DNA from: Zoogloea sp.
GTDB taxonomy: Bacteria > Pseudomonadota > Gammaproteobacteria > Burkholderiales > Rhodocyclaceae
Length of the DNA stretch: 64,000 nucleotides
Assembly: GCA_016720685.1 (NCBI GenBank)
Contig: JADKKC010000004.1
Span: forward strand, 39,078-103,077
Reading direction: 5' to 3'
The notes below the pieces were generated by a model that saw only the letters and a program-made list of their open reading frames with translations, was not told the origin of the DNA and made no database searches. Made by a program: the position numbers and the translations under genes. Positions within the stretch are counted from its first letter, which is position 1. Each line of letters opens with the position of its first letter. Positions 8,721 through 17,613 of the stretch are shown one piece after another.

Positions 8721-9917
8721 CTAACGCGGTGTCGTGCTGCGCGGCTGGCGAGCCGTGCGCTTGCCCTTTCCGCCAGGATTGACAGGCTTCGGGAGCCCTG
8801 CGAGGACGCACACTTCTTCTTCGGTCATGTCTTCCCACATGCCACGCTTGAGGCGCGACGGCAGCACGATCGGGCCGTAACGAACACGCATCAGGCGACT
8901 CACGGTAAGGCCCATCGCCTCGAACATCCGGCGCACTTCACGATTCCGGCCTTCGGACAGGGTAACCCTGTACCAATGATTCGAACCCTCGCCACCACCG
9001 TCGACCAGCGTATTGAATTTTGCCGGGCCATCTTCCAGCTCGATGCCGGCCAGTAGCGCATTACGCTGGGCTTCATCGAGTTCGCCGAGGATGCGCACAG
9101 CGTACTCACGGTCGAGTTCATAGCGCGGATGCATCAGCTTGTTGGCAAGATCACCGTCGTTTACGAACAGCAGAAGGCCCGAGGTATTGAAGTCGAGCCT
9201 CCCGACCGCAATCCAGCGCCCCTTGCGCAGCACCGGCAAACGGTCGAAGACCGTCGGACGCCCCTCCGGGTCGTCGCGCGACACGATCTCGCCTTCAGGC
9301 TTGTGGTACAGCACGACACGGGGAATCCGCGGTGCGAAGCGCAGCGGCATCAGCTTGCCGTTGATGCGTACCCGATCGCCGGGACCGACTTTCTGACCCA
9401 CGTCGGCGGGCTCGCCATTTACGGATATCCGGCCTGCAACGATCCACTCCTCGATTTCGCGCCGGGAACCGATACCGGCCGCCGCCAGCACCTTGTGCAG
9501 ACGCTGGGGCTCGGTATAGGTCGTATCCTGCGGCCTCTTCGGGCGCTCGCCTTCGGCCGGCGGCAGGAGCTCGCTACTGGCCAGCGGATAGCCGCCTTCG
9601 GTACCGGAGAGACTTGCCGCCCCGCCCTGCCGACGGGCCCGCCAGTTGCCGCGACCGCCACCAAGATCGGAAAGACCGATGGCAGAGGCATTGCTCTTGG
9701 GCTGACGCTCACTGCTCGGCTCACGCGCGGGGCGATCGGCGCGATTACCCTCCGCCTCGGGTCTGCCACGACCACGGCGCCCGCCCTGGGGCTGCCCCTG
9801 ACCGCCGCCACCAGGACGCGATCCTGCGCCAGCACTACCCGGGTTGGCACCATTGCCACCGGGCTTGCCGGTCTTAGCCCTGAACGGACGGTTCTTCGGT
9901 TTTTGGGAGGTCGACAA
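8721..9917 (-). CDS. rluB: 23S rRNA pseudouridine synthase, RluB type, with basic N-terminal extension
   Basis: RluB modifies U2605 of 23S rRNA. The 398-residue product has an S4 RNA-binding domain (about 138-185) and an RsuA-type catalytic domain with the aspartate D242 in GRLDFNTSGLLL. The first 135 residues are a low-complexity Gly/Arg/Pro-rich tail not needed for the fold; such tails are common in betaproteobacterial members. The gene overlaps scpB by 44 nt. RluB versus RluE/F is decided by closeness of the core and the scpAB neighbourhood; the exact target uridine is inferred. Confidence 0.9.
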   Translation of the reverse strand: MSTSQKPKNRPFRAKTGKPGGNGANPGSAGAGSRPGGGGQGQPQGGRRGRGRPEAEGNRADRPAREPSSERQPKSNASAIGLSDLGGGRGNWRARRQGGAASLSGTEGGYPLASSELLPPAEGERPKRPQDTTYTEPQRLHKVLAAAGIGSRREIEEWIVAGRISVNGEPADVGQKVGPGDRVRINGKLMPLRFAPRIPRVVLYHKPEGEIVSRDDPEGRPTVFDRLPVLRKGRWIAVGRLDFNTSGLLLFVNDGDLANKLMHPRYELDREYAVRILGELDEAQRNALLAGIELEDGPAKFNTLVDGGGEGSNHWYRVTLSEGRNREVRRMFEAMGLTVSRLMRVRYGPIVLPSRLKRGMWEDMTEEEVCVLAGLPKPVNPGGKGKRTARQPRSTTPR

Positions 9918-10455
9918 GATCCATGATCCTTTCGATTTCAGTCAGCGGAGGCAACTCGGTCAGACTGCGCAGACCGAGATCCTCCAGGAATTTACGGGTC
10001 GTGGCGTATAACCCCGGCCGGCCGGGCGTATCCCGGTAGCCCACCACGTCCACCCACCCTCTCGATTCGAGGGTTTTCAATACGTTTGTCGAAACGACCA
10101 CGCCGCGGATATCCTCGATGTCACCGCGGGTAACCGGTTGACGATAGGCGATGATCGCCAGGGTTTCGAGAACTGCGCGCGAATACTTCGGCGGTCGTTC
10201 CTGCTTGAGGCGGTCGAGGTAGACCTGGTACTCGATCCGGGTCTGGAAACGCCAGCCGCCAGCCGTCTGTACAAGCTCCACCCCCCTGCCCTGCCAGTCT
10301 TCCACCAGCTCGCCCAACACACGACGAACCTCATCGGAGCCCGGATCGTCCTCGAAGAGGCGACGCAACTCGCTCACCGTGAGCGGAGCCGGGGCCGCAA
10401 GCAAGGCTGTTTCCAGCACCAGCTTGAAGCCCTTATTCGATTCCGGCTGCACCAT
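9874..10455 (-). CDS. scpB: Segregation and condensation protein B
   Basis: ScpB pairs with ScpA and Smc as the kleisin-interacting subunit of bacterial condensin. The 193-residue protein has the two winged-helix domains of the family, with YSRAVLETLAIIAYRQPVTR as its signature region. It overlaps scpA by 23 nt and rluB by 44 nt, the common scpA-scpB-rluB order. No smc gene is in the window. Confidence 0.96.
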   Translation of the reverse strand: MVQPESNKGFKLVLETALLAAPAPLTVSELRRLFEDDPGSDEVRRVLGELVEDWQGRGVELVQTAGGWRFQTRIEYQVYLDRLKQERPPKYSRAVLETLAIIAYRQPVTRGDIEDIRGVVVSTNVLKTLESRGWVDVVGYRDTPGRPGLYATTRKFLEDLGLRSLTELPPLTEIERIMDLVDLPKTEEPSVQG

Positions 10456-11350
10456 GGCTACGCTTCACGTAAATCGGCGCAAAGGCCTCGTTCTGGGTAA
10501 TCACAACCAGTCGCTCCTTGACCAGCTCCAGCGTGGCCAGAAAGCTCACGACGAGACTGGCCACGCCCAGGCCGGGATCGAACAGCGACTCGAAGACCAC
10601 AAAGGCGTCGTCCTGTAATTTTCGCAGGATCAGGGTCATGTGCTCACGCACCGACAGCTCTTCCCGCTGGATCGTGTGATGCCGCTTCAGGCGACTCTGG
10701 CGGGCGATCTTCAGCCAGGCCAGCTGCAGGTCATGCAGGCTCACGCCCGGCAGACGCTCCACGACCTTTTCGGCGACAAAAACCCCGACCGCTTCGAAAT
10801 TCCGCTCAATACGGGGCTGTCCGTCAAGACGCGCGGCAGCCAGCTTGATCTGCTCGTATTCAAGCAGGCGCCGCACCAGCTCTGCACGCGGATCGAGCTC
10901 TTCCGCCTCGTCCGCCCGGGACGGGCGCGGCAGCAACATGCGGGACTTGATCTCGAGGAGCGTCGCGGCCATCAGCAGATAATCGGCGGCCAGTTCAAGA
11001 TTATGCTGGCGCATCGCCTCCACGTATTCCAGATACTGGGCCGTAAGCGGCACCATCGGAATATCGAGGACGTTGATGTTGGCCTTGCGGATCAGGTAGA
11101 GCAGCAGGTCGAGCGGACCTTCGAAGGCATCCAGGATCACTTCCAGCGCATCGGGCGGGATGTAGAGATCCTTCGGCATGTCGAAGATCGGCTGGCCATA
11201 CATGCGGCCGAGGATCACCTCCAGCGGCGCGGCCGGCGAAACCGGATCGACAATGGCGGTACTCACCACACAAATCCAGCGCGGCAGGTTAACACGGCGG
11301 GTTCCCGCATCCAAGGCATAAATCGATGACCGGGCACCCGCTGCGAACAT
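10433..11350 (-). CDS. scpA: Segregation and condensation protein A (kleisin)
   Basis: ScpA is the kleisin that bridges Smc heads. The conserved part begins near residue 60 with FEGPLDLLLYLIRKANINVL and ends with the winged-helix C-terminus. The ATG at 11350 overlaps the trpS stop codon as TGATG, suggesting coupling. The first about 25 residues look unconserved, so an internal GTG near 11270 could be the real start. The protein contains the central LLEYEQIKLAA helix region typical of ScpA. Confidence 0.93.
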   Translation of the reverse strand: MFAAGARSSIYALDAGTRRVNLPRWICVVSTAIVDPVSPAAPLEVILGRMYGQPIFDMPKDLYIPPDALEVILDAFEGPLDLLLYLIRKANINVLDIPMVPLTAQYLEYVEAMRQHNLELAADYLLMAATLLEIKSRMLLPRPSRADEAEELDPRAELVRRLLEYEQIKLAAARLDGQPRIERNFEAVGVFVAEKVVERLPGVSLHDLQLAWLKIARQSRLKRHHTIQREELSVREHMTLILRKLQDDAFVVFESLFDPGLGVASLVVSFLATLELVKERLVVITQNEAFAPIYVKRSHGAAGIE

Positions 11351-12552
11351 CAGTTGTAACTCAGCCCCATCGCGTCACGCACTTCGCGCATGGTTTCCTG
11401 GGCCAGCTTGCGGGCCCGGTCACAACCATCGGCGACGATGCTGCGAACCAGGCTCGGGTCGTCGAGATAGGGCTGGGCCCGCTCGCGCATGACGTCCTGC
11501 TCCTTGAGCACCGCGTCGATCACCGGCTGCTTGCACTCAAGACAACCGATACCGGCGCTCTTGCAACCCTGGATAACCCAGTTGCGCGTGCTGTCGTCGG
11601 AGTAGATGACGTGGAATTGCCACACCGGGCACTTCTCGGGGTCACCCGGATCGGTGCGCCGCGCCCGCGCCGGGTCGGTCTGCATGGTGCGGATTTTTTT
11701 GGTGAGCGGCTCGGATTCCTCGCGCAGGAAAATGGTGTTGCCGTAAGACTTGGACATCTTCTGGCCATCGAGTCCCGGCATGCGGGCCGCTTCGGTGAGC
11801 AGCGCATCGGGTTCGACGAGGATCATCTTGCCGCTGCCTTCGAGGTAACCATAGAGGCGCTCGCGATCACCGAGGGACAGGCTCTGGGCCTCTTCAAGCA
11901 AGGCCTTGCCGAGGGCAAGCCCTTCATCGTCGCCGTTTTGCTGGAAGCGGGTGCGGAATTCCTCGTAAAGCCTGGCGCGCTTGGAGCCGAGCTTCTTGAC
12001 GGCCTCGCGGGCCTTCTCCTCGAAGCCGGGCTCACGGCCATACATGTGATTGAAGCGCCGGGCCAGCTCGCGGGTGAATTCGACGTGGGGCAACTGGTCC
12101 TCGCCCACCGGCACCTTGTCGGCGCGGTAGATCAGGATGTCGGCACTCATCAGCAGCGGGTAGCCGAGAAAGCCGTAGGTGGACAGATCCTTGTGCTCGA
12201 GCTTTTCCTGCTGATCCTTGTAGGTGGGCACGCGCTCAAGCCAGCCGAGCGGCGTCATCATTGACATCAGCAGGTGCAGCTCGGCGTGCTCGGGCACCCG
12301 GGACTGGATGAAGATCGATGCCTGGGAGGGATCGACACCGGCAGCGAGCCAGTCCACCACCATGTCCCAGACGCTGTCCGCGATGATCTTGGGGTTGTCG
12401 TAGGACGTGGTCAGCGCATGCCAGTCGGCCACGAAAAACAGGCACGGATACTCGGCCTGCAGCTTGACCCAGTTTTTAAGGACGCCGTGGTAGTGGCCGA
12501 GATGGAGTCGCCCGGTGGGGCGCATGCCGGAGAGGACGCGTTCAGCGAACAT
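11350..12552 (-). CDS. trpS: Tryptophan--tRNA ligase
   Basis: TrpS charges tRNA-Trp. The 400-residue protein is a class I synthetase with the HIGH-type motif HLGH at 17-20 and KMSKS around residue 265 (DGQKMSKSYGN). It is longer than the about 335-residue E. coli form because of an insert before the KMSKS loop, which is usual in many betaproteobacteria. It follows the site-2 protease gene by 6 nt and overlaps scpA by one base. Confidence 0.98.
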   Translation of the reverse strand: MFAERVLSGMRPTGRLHLGHYHGVLKNWVKLQAEYPCLFFVADWHALTTSYDNPKIIADSVWDMVVDWLAAGVDPSQASIFIQSRVPEHAELHLLMSMMTPLGWLERVPTYKDQQEKLEHKDLSTYGFLGYPLLMSADILIYRADKVPVGEDQLPHVEFTRELARRFNHMYGREPGFEEKAREAVKKLGSKRARLYEEFRTRFQQNGDDEGLALGKALLEEAQSLSLGDRERLYGYLEGSGKMILVEPDALLTEAARMPGLDGQKMSKSYGNTIFLREESEPLTKKIRTMQTDPARARRTDPGDPEKCPVWQFHVIYSDDSTRNWVIQGCKSAGIGCLECKQPVIDAVLKEQDVMRERAQPYLDDPSLVRSIVADGCDRARKLAQETMREVRDAMGLSYN

Positions 12553-12558
12553 GGGATG

Positions 12559-13218
12559 TCAGAGTCCAAAAACGGTTGCAAGAACAAAACGGAAAATGGC
12601 CACCAGCGGCCCGAGAATGTCGCCAAGGATACCGGTGAACAGCAAAAACAGCAGGATCGGGAAGCCATAGGGCTCGATCTGCGCAAACTTGTAGGCCGGG
12701 CCGGCGGGCAGCAGGCTGACGGCAATCCGTCCGCCGTCGAGGGGCGGCAGCGGCACGAGGTTGAGGAACATCAGCACCGCATTGATCTGGATGCCGGCGT
12801 CGGCCATCTTGGCCAGCGGCAGCGCGTAAGCGCTGTCCGGGGCCGCAAAGGCGAGCTTGAAAAGCAGCGCCCAGCCGATCGCCATGAGCAGGTTGGCAAA
12901 GGGCCCGGCGGCGGCCACCCACAGCATGTCGGCCTTGGGCTTGCGCAGCCGGCCGAAATTGACGGGTACCGGCTTGGCCCAGCCGAACAGCATGGCACCG
13001 GCGCCGGCCAGGCTGCTCATCGCGAGGATGAGGCCGGGCACAAGAACGGTACCTACCGGATCGATGTGGCGCAGCGGGTTGAGGCTGATCCGCCCGGCCC
13101 GCTCGGCGGTGGAGTCGCCGAAATAACGCGCAACGTAGCCATGGGCGGCCTCGTGCAGCGTGATGGCAAACAGCACGGGGAGCGCCCAGATGGTCAGGGT
13201 TGCGATGAGTTCTTGCAT
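12559..13218 (-). CDS. Site-2 protease family (M50) membrane metalloprotease
   Basis: The 219-residue protein is a short, PDZ-less member of peptidase family M50, related to intramembrane metalloproteases. The zinc motif HEAAH is at 22-26 and the second metal-ligand motif NLVPLPPLDGG lies near residue 155-165. Several hydrophobic segments are visible (about 5-22, 58-75, 90-115, 190-215). Its substrate is unknown. It is the first gene of the trpS-scpA-scpB-rluB cluster. Confidence 0.9.
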   Translation of the reverse strand: MQELIATLTIWALPVLFAITLHEAAHGYVARYFGDSTAERAGRISLNPLRHIDPVGTVLVPGLILAMSSLAGAGAMLFGWAKPVPVNFGRLRKPKADMLWVAAAGPFANLLMAIGWALLFKLAFAAPDSAYALPLAKMADAGIQINAVLMFLNLVPLPPLDGGRIAVSLLPAGPAYKFAQIEPYGFPILLFLLFTGILGDILGPLVAIFRFVLATVFGL

Positions 13219-13243
13219 GGGAAAGGTCCGTGCGGGGGCCGCG

Positions 13244-13249
13244 ATTCTA
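13244..13249 (-). promoter_or_regulatory. Possible extended -10 element for the M50-trpS-scpAB operon
   Basis: On the minus strand TGCTAGAAT gives an extended -10 box (TAGAAT) about 26 bp before the protease start codon. No good -35 is present at 17 bp, so this is a candidate only. Confidence 0.35.
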
Positions 13250-13330
13250 GCAGACCTGGCCGATCAGTCCGGCGCGCCGGCATCCGCCGCGCGCAATCCG
13301 TTCCGGAACGGTTGAAAAAACAGGCGCAAT

Positions 13331-13954
13331 TCAGAGCCCGAAAGGCGCCAGGCTGCCACGCCCTTCGCGCACCAGCACAGGGCTGCCGCTGGTGAGGTCG
13401 ATGATCGTTGTGGCCTCGCCACGGCAGGGGCCGGCCTCGATGATGAGGTCGACTTCCTTCTCGAGCCGGTCGCGGATTTCTTCCGGATCGGTGAGGGGAT
13501 GGTCTTCTTCAGGCAACAGCAAGGTTGAGCTGAGCAAGGGCTCGCCCAGTTCGGCGAGCAGAGCCGCGACGACAGGATGATCCGGCACGCGCAGGCCGAT
13601 GGTCTTCTTCTTGGGGTGCAAGAGGCGCCGCGGAACCTCCTTCGTACCTTCGAGAATGAAGGTGTAGGGGCCGGGGGTCGTGGCCTTGAGCAGCCGGTAC
13701 TGGGCATTGTCCACCTTGGCGTAGGTGGCGATCTCGGAGAGATCGCGGCAGATCAACGTGAAATTATGGCGTTCATCCACCCCGCGGATGCGCCGGATGC
13801 GGGCCAGCAGCGGGTTGTCGCCGGTATGGCCGCCAAGGGCGTAGGCCGAATCGGTGGGAAAGGCGACGAGACCACCGCTGCGCATGATTTCCGCCGCCTG
13901 CTTGATGAGGCGGGGCTGCGGTTGTTCGGGATGAAGCGTAAAGAACTGGGCCAT
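13331..13954 (-). CDS. YrdC/Sua5 domain protein, YciO type (threonylcarbamoyl-AMP synthase family)
   Basis: The family makes or handles threonylcarbamoyl-AMP for the t6A modification of tRNA; the YciO subgroup has a less certain role. The start is set at MAQFFTLHPEQPQP (13954), giving 207 residues; an upstream extension to 14026 overlaps the preceding gene and is not conserved. The YrdC core is recognised by IMRSGGLVAFPTDSAYALG and by KKKTIGLRVPDHP. It follows the YciV-type phosphatase by 19 nt, the same pairing as yciV-yciO in E. coli. Confidence 0.87.
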   Translation of the reverse strand: MAQFFTLHPEQPQPRLIKQAAEIMRSGGLVAFPTDSAYALGGHTGDNPLLARIRRIRGVDERHNFTLICRDLSEIATYAKVDNAQYRLLKATTPGPYTFILEGTKEVPRRLLHPKKKTIGLRVPDHPVVAALLAELGEPLLSSTLLLPEEDHPLTDPEEIRDRLEKEVDLIIEAGPCRGEATTIIDLTSGSPVLVREGRGSLAPFGL

Positions 13955-13973
13955 GATTCTAAAAAAGAAGTGT

Positions 13974-14813
13974 TCAGATGAGTTGCGACCACACCGGAGT
14001 GAGGTCTTGAGGCAAGGGAGGCGCACGCCCGAGGTCGATCGGACTGTCTTCCGGGCCGTGAAAATCGGATGCCCGCGACGCCATCAGGCCGAACTTGCGC
14101 GCCAGGCGCGCAAAAGCCAGCACCTGGCCGCCATCATGGGCGCCGCAGGAAACCTCGACGGCATCGCCGCCCAGGTCACGAAACTTGTCGAAGAGAATAT
14201 CCATTTCGGCGTGACTCAGCCGGTAGCGGCCCGGGTGGGCGATAACCGCCAGCCCGCCGGCGCCCTTGATCCAGCCGAGCGCATCCTCCAGCGTTGCCCA
14301 GACGTGCTCCACATAACCCGGCTTGCCGCGCGCAAGATAGTGCAGGAAGACATCGTGCACGTTCTTTGAAATGCCGATTTCGACAAGATAGCGGGCGAAG
14401 TGGGCACGACTCACCAGTGCCGGATTGCCGGCATAGCGCAGCGCGCCCTCGAGAGAACCGCGGATGCCGATGCGATCCAGCTTCGCGGCGATGAGCGCGG
14501 CCCGTCCATCGCGACCGCCACGCACCTTGCCGAGGCCTTCGATCAGCGCCGCATTGGACGGATCGAACCCCAGGCCGACGATGTGCAGGGTCTGATCGAG
14601 CCACGACACCGAAACCTCGACGCCCGGCACAAAGCGCAGACCGAGTTCGGCCGCGGTGGCCGTGGCCTCCGGAAGGCCGAGAAGTTCGTCGTGATCGGTA
14701 AGCGCCAGCAGGCCGACGCCGTTGGCATGGGCGCGGCGCACCACGGCGGCGGGCGCCAGCGTGCCGTCCGAGGCGGTGGAGTGGCAGTGCAGATCGGCAT
14801 TGAGTGCGTTCAT
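13974..14813 (-). CDS. PHP-domain 3',5'-nucleoside bisphosphate phosphatase / RNase AM (YciV type)
   Basis: The 279-residue protein is a PHP-fold metal-dependent phosphoesterase. The first metal motif DLHCHSTASDG is at 7-17, followed by LTDHDELLGL and the HPGRY motif near residue 195. E. coli YciV (RNase AM) dephosphorylates 3',5'-bisphosphate nucleotides and trims the 5' ends of rRNAs; the same function is inferred from similarity and from the yciO neighbour. It overlaps the alpha/beta hydrolase gene by 4 nt (ATGA). Confidence 0.9.
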   Translation of the reverse strand: MNALNADLHCHSTASDGTLAPAAVVRRAHANGVGLLALTDHDELLGLPEATATAAELGLRFVPGVEVSVSWLDQTLHIVGLGFDPSNAALIEGLGKVRGGRDGRAALIAAKLDRIGIRGSLEGALRYAGNPALVSRAHFARYLVEIGISKNVHDVFLHYLARGKPGYVEHVWATLEDALGWIKGAGGLAVIAHPGRYRLSHAEMDILFDKFRDLGGDAVEVSCGAHDGGQVLAFARLARKFGLMASRASDFHGPEDSPIDLGRAPPLPQDLTPVWSQLI

Positions 14814-15685
14814 GATTCCTTGGACAACAAGAAAGCCTCGACGATCCGGGCAACACGGCCCGGCTGATCATGGTGCAGGTTATGGCCGCTGTCGGCCACC
14901 TGGACCTCCCGAAAATCCCGGAAGCTCGCACGCGCTTGGGCATGGGCTTCGTCACTCACCCCCAGTTTTCGCCGCAACTCCGGCTCGGCAGGCTCGATCC
15001 AGAGGGTTGGCGCACCGACCCGCCGCCAGGTGGCGACCGCCTCGGCGCGCCGATACAAAACGGCATTGACACGCCGATGAGCCGGATCCCCCGCGAGACG
15101 GATACGGCCATGCCCGTCGGGTTCGCCCAGGTGTTCAGCGAGAAAGGCTGCCTTTGCGTCGGCCAGGCGCGGATTGTCCGTCTTCAGTCGCGCCGCCAGC
15201 GCGGCCCGGTCGGGGTAGGTACGGAAGCTCGCCGGCGCGCTCAGTTCATGCAGCCATTTCTCGAGTCGCCCCGGCGCCAGTTCGGCGCGGCTGTCCGCCA
15301 GCCCGAACGCGTCCAGCGCGATCAGGCGGGCGACCCTCGCGGGCCGGACCCCGGCATACAGGCAGGCAACGTTGCCGCCCAGGCTGTGGCCGATCAGGGT
15401 GACAGCCTCATCGGGTGAACAGGCGCTCAGGATCGCGTCCAGATCAGCCAGGTAATCAGGAAACCAATAGGTGTCGCTGCTCCATTCGGTCTGACCGAAG
15501 CCCCGCCAGTCGGGGGCGATCACGTGCCAGTCTGCCGCCAACTCGTCCACCACGAACTGAAAGGACGCCGAAACATCCATCCAGCCATGCAGCATGAAGA
15601 GCTTCGGAGCGCCCTCCAGCCCCCACTCGCGCAGGTGGTAGCGCAAACCGCGGATGCTGAGAAAGCGACTTCGGGACGGCGTCAT
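14810..15685 (-). CDS. Alpha/beta-fold hydrolase
   Basis: The 291-residue product has the alpha/beta hydrolase signature: oxyanion motif HGWMD near 33-37, nucleophile elbow GHSLGG with S101, and a late catalytic histidine in DSGHNLHHDQP. I start it at MTPSRSRFLS (15685) because an upstream ATG at 15913 would read antisense through the glycine riboswitch. The substrate is unknown; small esterase or epoxide-hydrolase-like activity is possible. It forms an operon with the yciV- and yciO-type genes. Confidence 0.85.
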   Translation of the reverse strand: MTPSRSRFLSIRGLRYHLREWGLEGAPKLFMLHGWMDVSASFQFVVDELAADWHVIAPDWRGFGQTEWSSDTYWFPDYLADLDAILSACSPDEAVTLIGHSLGGNVACLYAGVRPARVARLIALDAFGLADSRAELAPGRLEKWLHELSAPASFRTYPDRAALAARLKTDNPRLADAKAAFLAEHLGEPDGHGRIRLAGDPAHRRVNAVLYRRAEAVATWRRVGAPTLWIEPAEPELRRKLGVSDEAHAQARASFRDFREVQVADSGHNLHHDQPGRVARIVEAFLLSKES

Positions 15686-15706
15686 CCGTGCAAGTGTAGC
15701 AGACCC

Positions 15707-15735
15707 TTGCCGTCCCTCGCCCCGGATGGTATGGT
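15707..15735 (+). promoter_or_regulatory. Sigma-70 promoter of the gcv operon
   Basis: TTGCCG (-35, 15707-15712) and TATGGT (-10, 15730-15735) are 17 bp apart. The predicted start near 15742 coincides with the 5' end of the glycine aptamer. Confidence 0.55.
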
Positions 15736-15742
15736 GCGCGCC

Positions 15743-15944
15743 GTCGTGCGGGAGAGCGCTCGCCCCGTGTTTTGTGTGCGAGCCGCCGAAGGCGCAACCC
15801 CCGGAACCGCTCAGGCAAAAGGACCGCCGACAAATCAACAATCTGGAGAGTGATGCCGCCCGCCCACGTGCCGGCCGCATCCACCGAAGGGGCACGCAGC
15901 CGATGACTTTCATCGCTGCAATCTCTCAGGTACAAAGGACAGAT
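15743..15944 (+). ncRNA. Tandem glycine riboswitch (two aptamers)
   Basis: Two consecutive glycine aptamers precede gcvT. The first (about 15743-15831) shows GGGAGAGC, CCGAAGG and CTCAGGCAAAAGGACC; the second (about 15841-15944) shows GGAGAG, CCGAAGGGG and CTCAGGTACAAAGGAC, closed by ATCT/AGAT. Glycine binding controls the glycine-cleavage operon. The output is probably transcriptional, via the strong hairpin right after the second aptamer, and in this class glycine normally turns expression on. Confidence 0.95.
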
Positions 15945-15988
15945 GGGGCCGATGCGATTTAATGTCGCGTCGGCCCCATTGCTTTTCT
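15945..15988 (+). terminator. Expression-platform terminator of the glycine riboswitch
   Basis: A 13-bp stem (15945-15957 with 15965-15977, one G-T wobble, 7-nt loop) begins at the base after aptamer 2 and is followed by ATTGCTTTT. It lies 32 nt before the gcvT start, so it can switch transcription of the operon. Confidence 0.75.
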
Positions 15989-16019
15989 ACACTGAACGGA
16001 TTGCCCACCGGAGAGCCAG

Positions 16020-17102
16020 ATGCCTCAGCACACCCCCCTTCACGCCACCCACGTTGCCGCCGGCGCCCGCATGGTCGATTTTGCCGGCTGGGACATGCCG
16101 GTGAATTACGGCTCGCAGATCGAAGAGCACCACGCCGTGCGTCGTGACGCCGGCATGTTCGATGTCTCCCACATGCTGGCGCTCGATCTCGACGGGGTCG
16201 ACGCCAAGGCCTTCTTGCGCGGCCTCATCGCCAACGATGTGGCCAAGCTGGTCGAACCCGGCAAGGCGCTCTACAGCTGCATGCTCAACGCCGACGGCGG
16301 GGTCATCGACGATCTGATCGTCTATTACCTGTCCGATACGTCCTACCGCATCGTCGTCAATGCCGGCACCGCAGACAAGGACGTGGCCTGGATGCAGGAA
16401 CGCCTCGCCGCCACCGGCAACCGGGCCACGCTGACCGTCCGCCGTGACCTGGCGATGATCGCCGTCCAGGGCCCCAACGCCCGCGCCAAGACCTGGGCCG
16501 CCATTCCCGGCTCCGAAGCCGCATCGAGCAGCCTCAAGCCCTTCCAGGCCGCAGCCTGCGGTGAATTCTTCATTGCCCGCACCGGATACACCGGCGAAGA
16601 CGGTTTCGAGCTGACCCTGCCCAACGAGCTGGCCGCGTCCATCTGGGCCGCCCTCGCCGCCGCCGGTGTCGCCCCCTGCGGCCTCGGCGCCCGTGACACC
16701 CTGCGCCTCGAAGCCGGCATGGCCCTCTATGGCAACGACATGGACGAAACCGTGTCGCCCCTTGACGCCGGCCTCGCCTGGACGGTCGATTTCAAGGACC
16801 CAAGCCGCGACTTCTTCGGCAAGGCCGCCCTCGTTGCCAAGGGCGCCCTGCGGCAGGTTCTCGGCCTGGTGCTCGAAGACAAAGGCGTGCTGCGCTCCCA
16901 TCAAAAGGTGTTTACCGCCCAGGGCGAGGGCGAAACCACCAGCGGCAGCTTCTCGCCAAGCCTCGAAAAATCCATTGCGGTGGCCCGCCTGCCCCTTGGC
17001 GTGGCGCCCGGCGACAGCGTCGAGGTGGACATCCGCGGCAAACGCCTCAAGGCGCGGGTGGTTAAAGCCTCTTTCGTCCGTAATGGCCAAGGCCTAATCT
17101 GA
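16020..17102 (+). CDS. gcvT: Glycine cleavage system T protein (aminomethyltransferase)
   Basis: GcvT transfers the methylene group from the aminomethyl-lipoyl H protein to tetrahydrofolate, releasing ammonia. The 360-residue protein has the usual length and motifs (DFAGWDMPVNYGSQIEEHHAVR, RTGYTGEDGFEL, ARDTLRLEAGMALYG). It is the first gene of gcvT-gcvH-gcvP and is controlled by the glycine riboswitch. Confidence 0.98.
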   Translation: MPQHTPLHATHVAAGARMVDFAGWDMPVNYGSQIEEHHAVRRDAGMFDVSHMLALDLDGVDAKAFLRGLIANDVAKLVEPGKALYSCMLNADGGVIDDLIVYYLSDTSYRIVVNAGTADKDVAWMQERLAATGNRATLTVRRDLAMIAVQGPNARAKTWAAIPGSEAASSSLKPFQAAACGEFFIARTGYTGEDGFELTLPNELAASIWAALAAAGVAPCGLGARDTLRLEAGMALYGNDMDETVSPLDAGLAWTVDFKDPSRDFFGKAALVAKGALRQVLGLVLEDKGVLRSHQKVFTAQGEGETTSGSFSPSLEKSIAVARLPLGVAPGDSVEVDIRGKRLKARVVKASFVRNGQGLI

Positions 17103-17160
17103 CTTCCGGAATTTTTCCGCTACGCCATCCCTTCCAATTCGACCTGAACAAGGACACACC

Positions 17161-17538
17161 ATGACGACCCCCACCGATCTGCGTTACACCACGTCCCACG
17201 AATGGATTCGCACCGAAGCTGACGGCACCCTCACCATCGGCGTCACCGACCACGCCCAGGAAGCCCTCGGCGATGTGGTTTTCCTCGAGCTGCCGGAAGC
17301 CGGCCGCGCCGTTACCGCCGGCGAAGCCGTTGCGGTGATCGAATCGGTCAAGGCCGCCTCGGACATCTACGCTCCGGTCGCCGGCGAAATCATCGCCAAC
17401 AACCCGGATGCCGTTGACGCGCCCGAAACGGTTAATGCCGATGCCTACGCCGCCTGGCTGTTCAAGATCAAGCCGGCCAACCCCGCCGACGTCAGCGCCC
17501 TCCTCGACGCTGCCGGCTACGAAGCCGCCATCGCCTGA
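17161..17538 (+). CDS. gcvH: Glycine cleavage system H protein
   Basis: GcvH is the lipoylated carrier that shuttles the aminomethyl intermediate between P, T and L proteins. The 125-residue protein has the lipoyl-acceptor lysine K64 in ESVKAASDIYAP. It lies 58 nt after gcvT and 75 nt before gcvP. Confidence 0.99.
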   Translation: MTTPTDLRYTTSHEWIRTEADGTLTIGVTDHAQEALGDVVFLELPEAGRAVTAGEAVAVIESVKAASDIYAPVAGEIIANNPDAVDAPETVNADAYAAWLFKIKPANPADVSALLDAAGYEAAIA

Positions 17539-17613
17539 GCGCCTGTTTCGCGGGAGCGCCCGGCCAGCGCGCTCCCGCCCCGCTGTTGTCGTAATCCAGA
17601 ACCGAGTTCCCCC

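Noticed and set aside
13298..13330. Palindrome CCGTTCCGGAACGG near the end of the YciO-type gene as a terminator
   Set aside because: The T-run on the minus strand precedes rather than follows the stem.
15686..15913. Longer start for the alpha/beta hydrolase
   Set aside because: It would be antisense to the glycine riboswitch and adds no conserved sequence.
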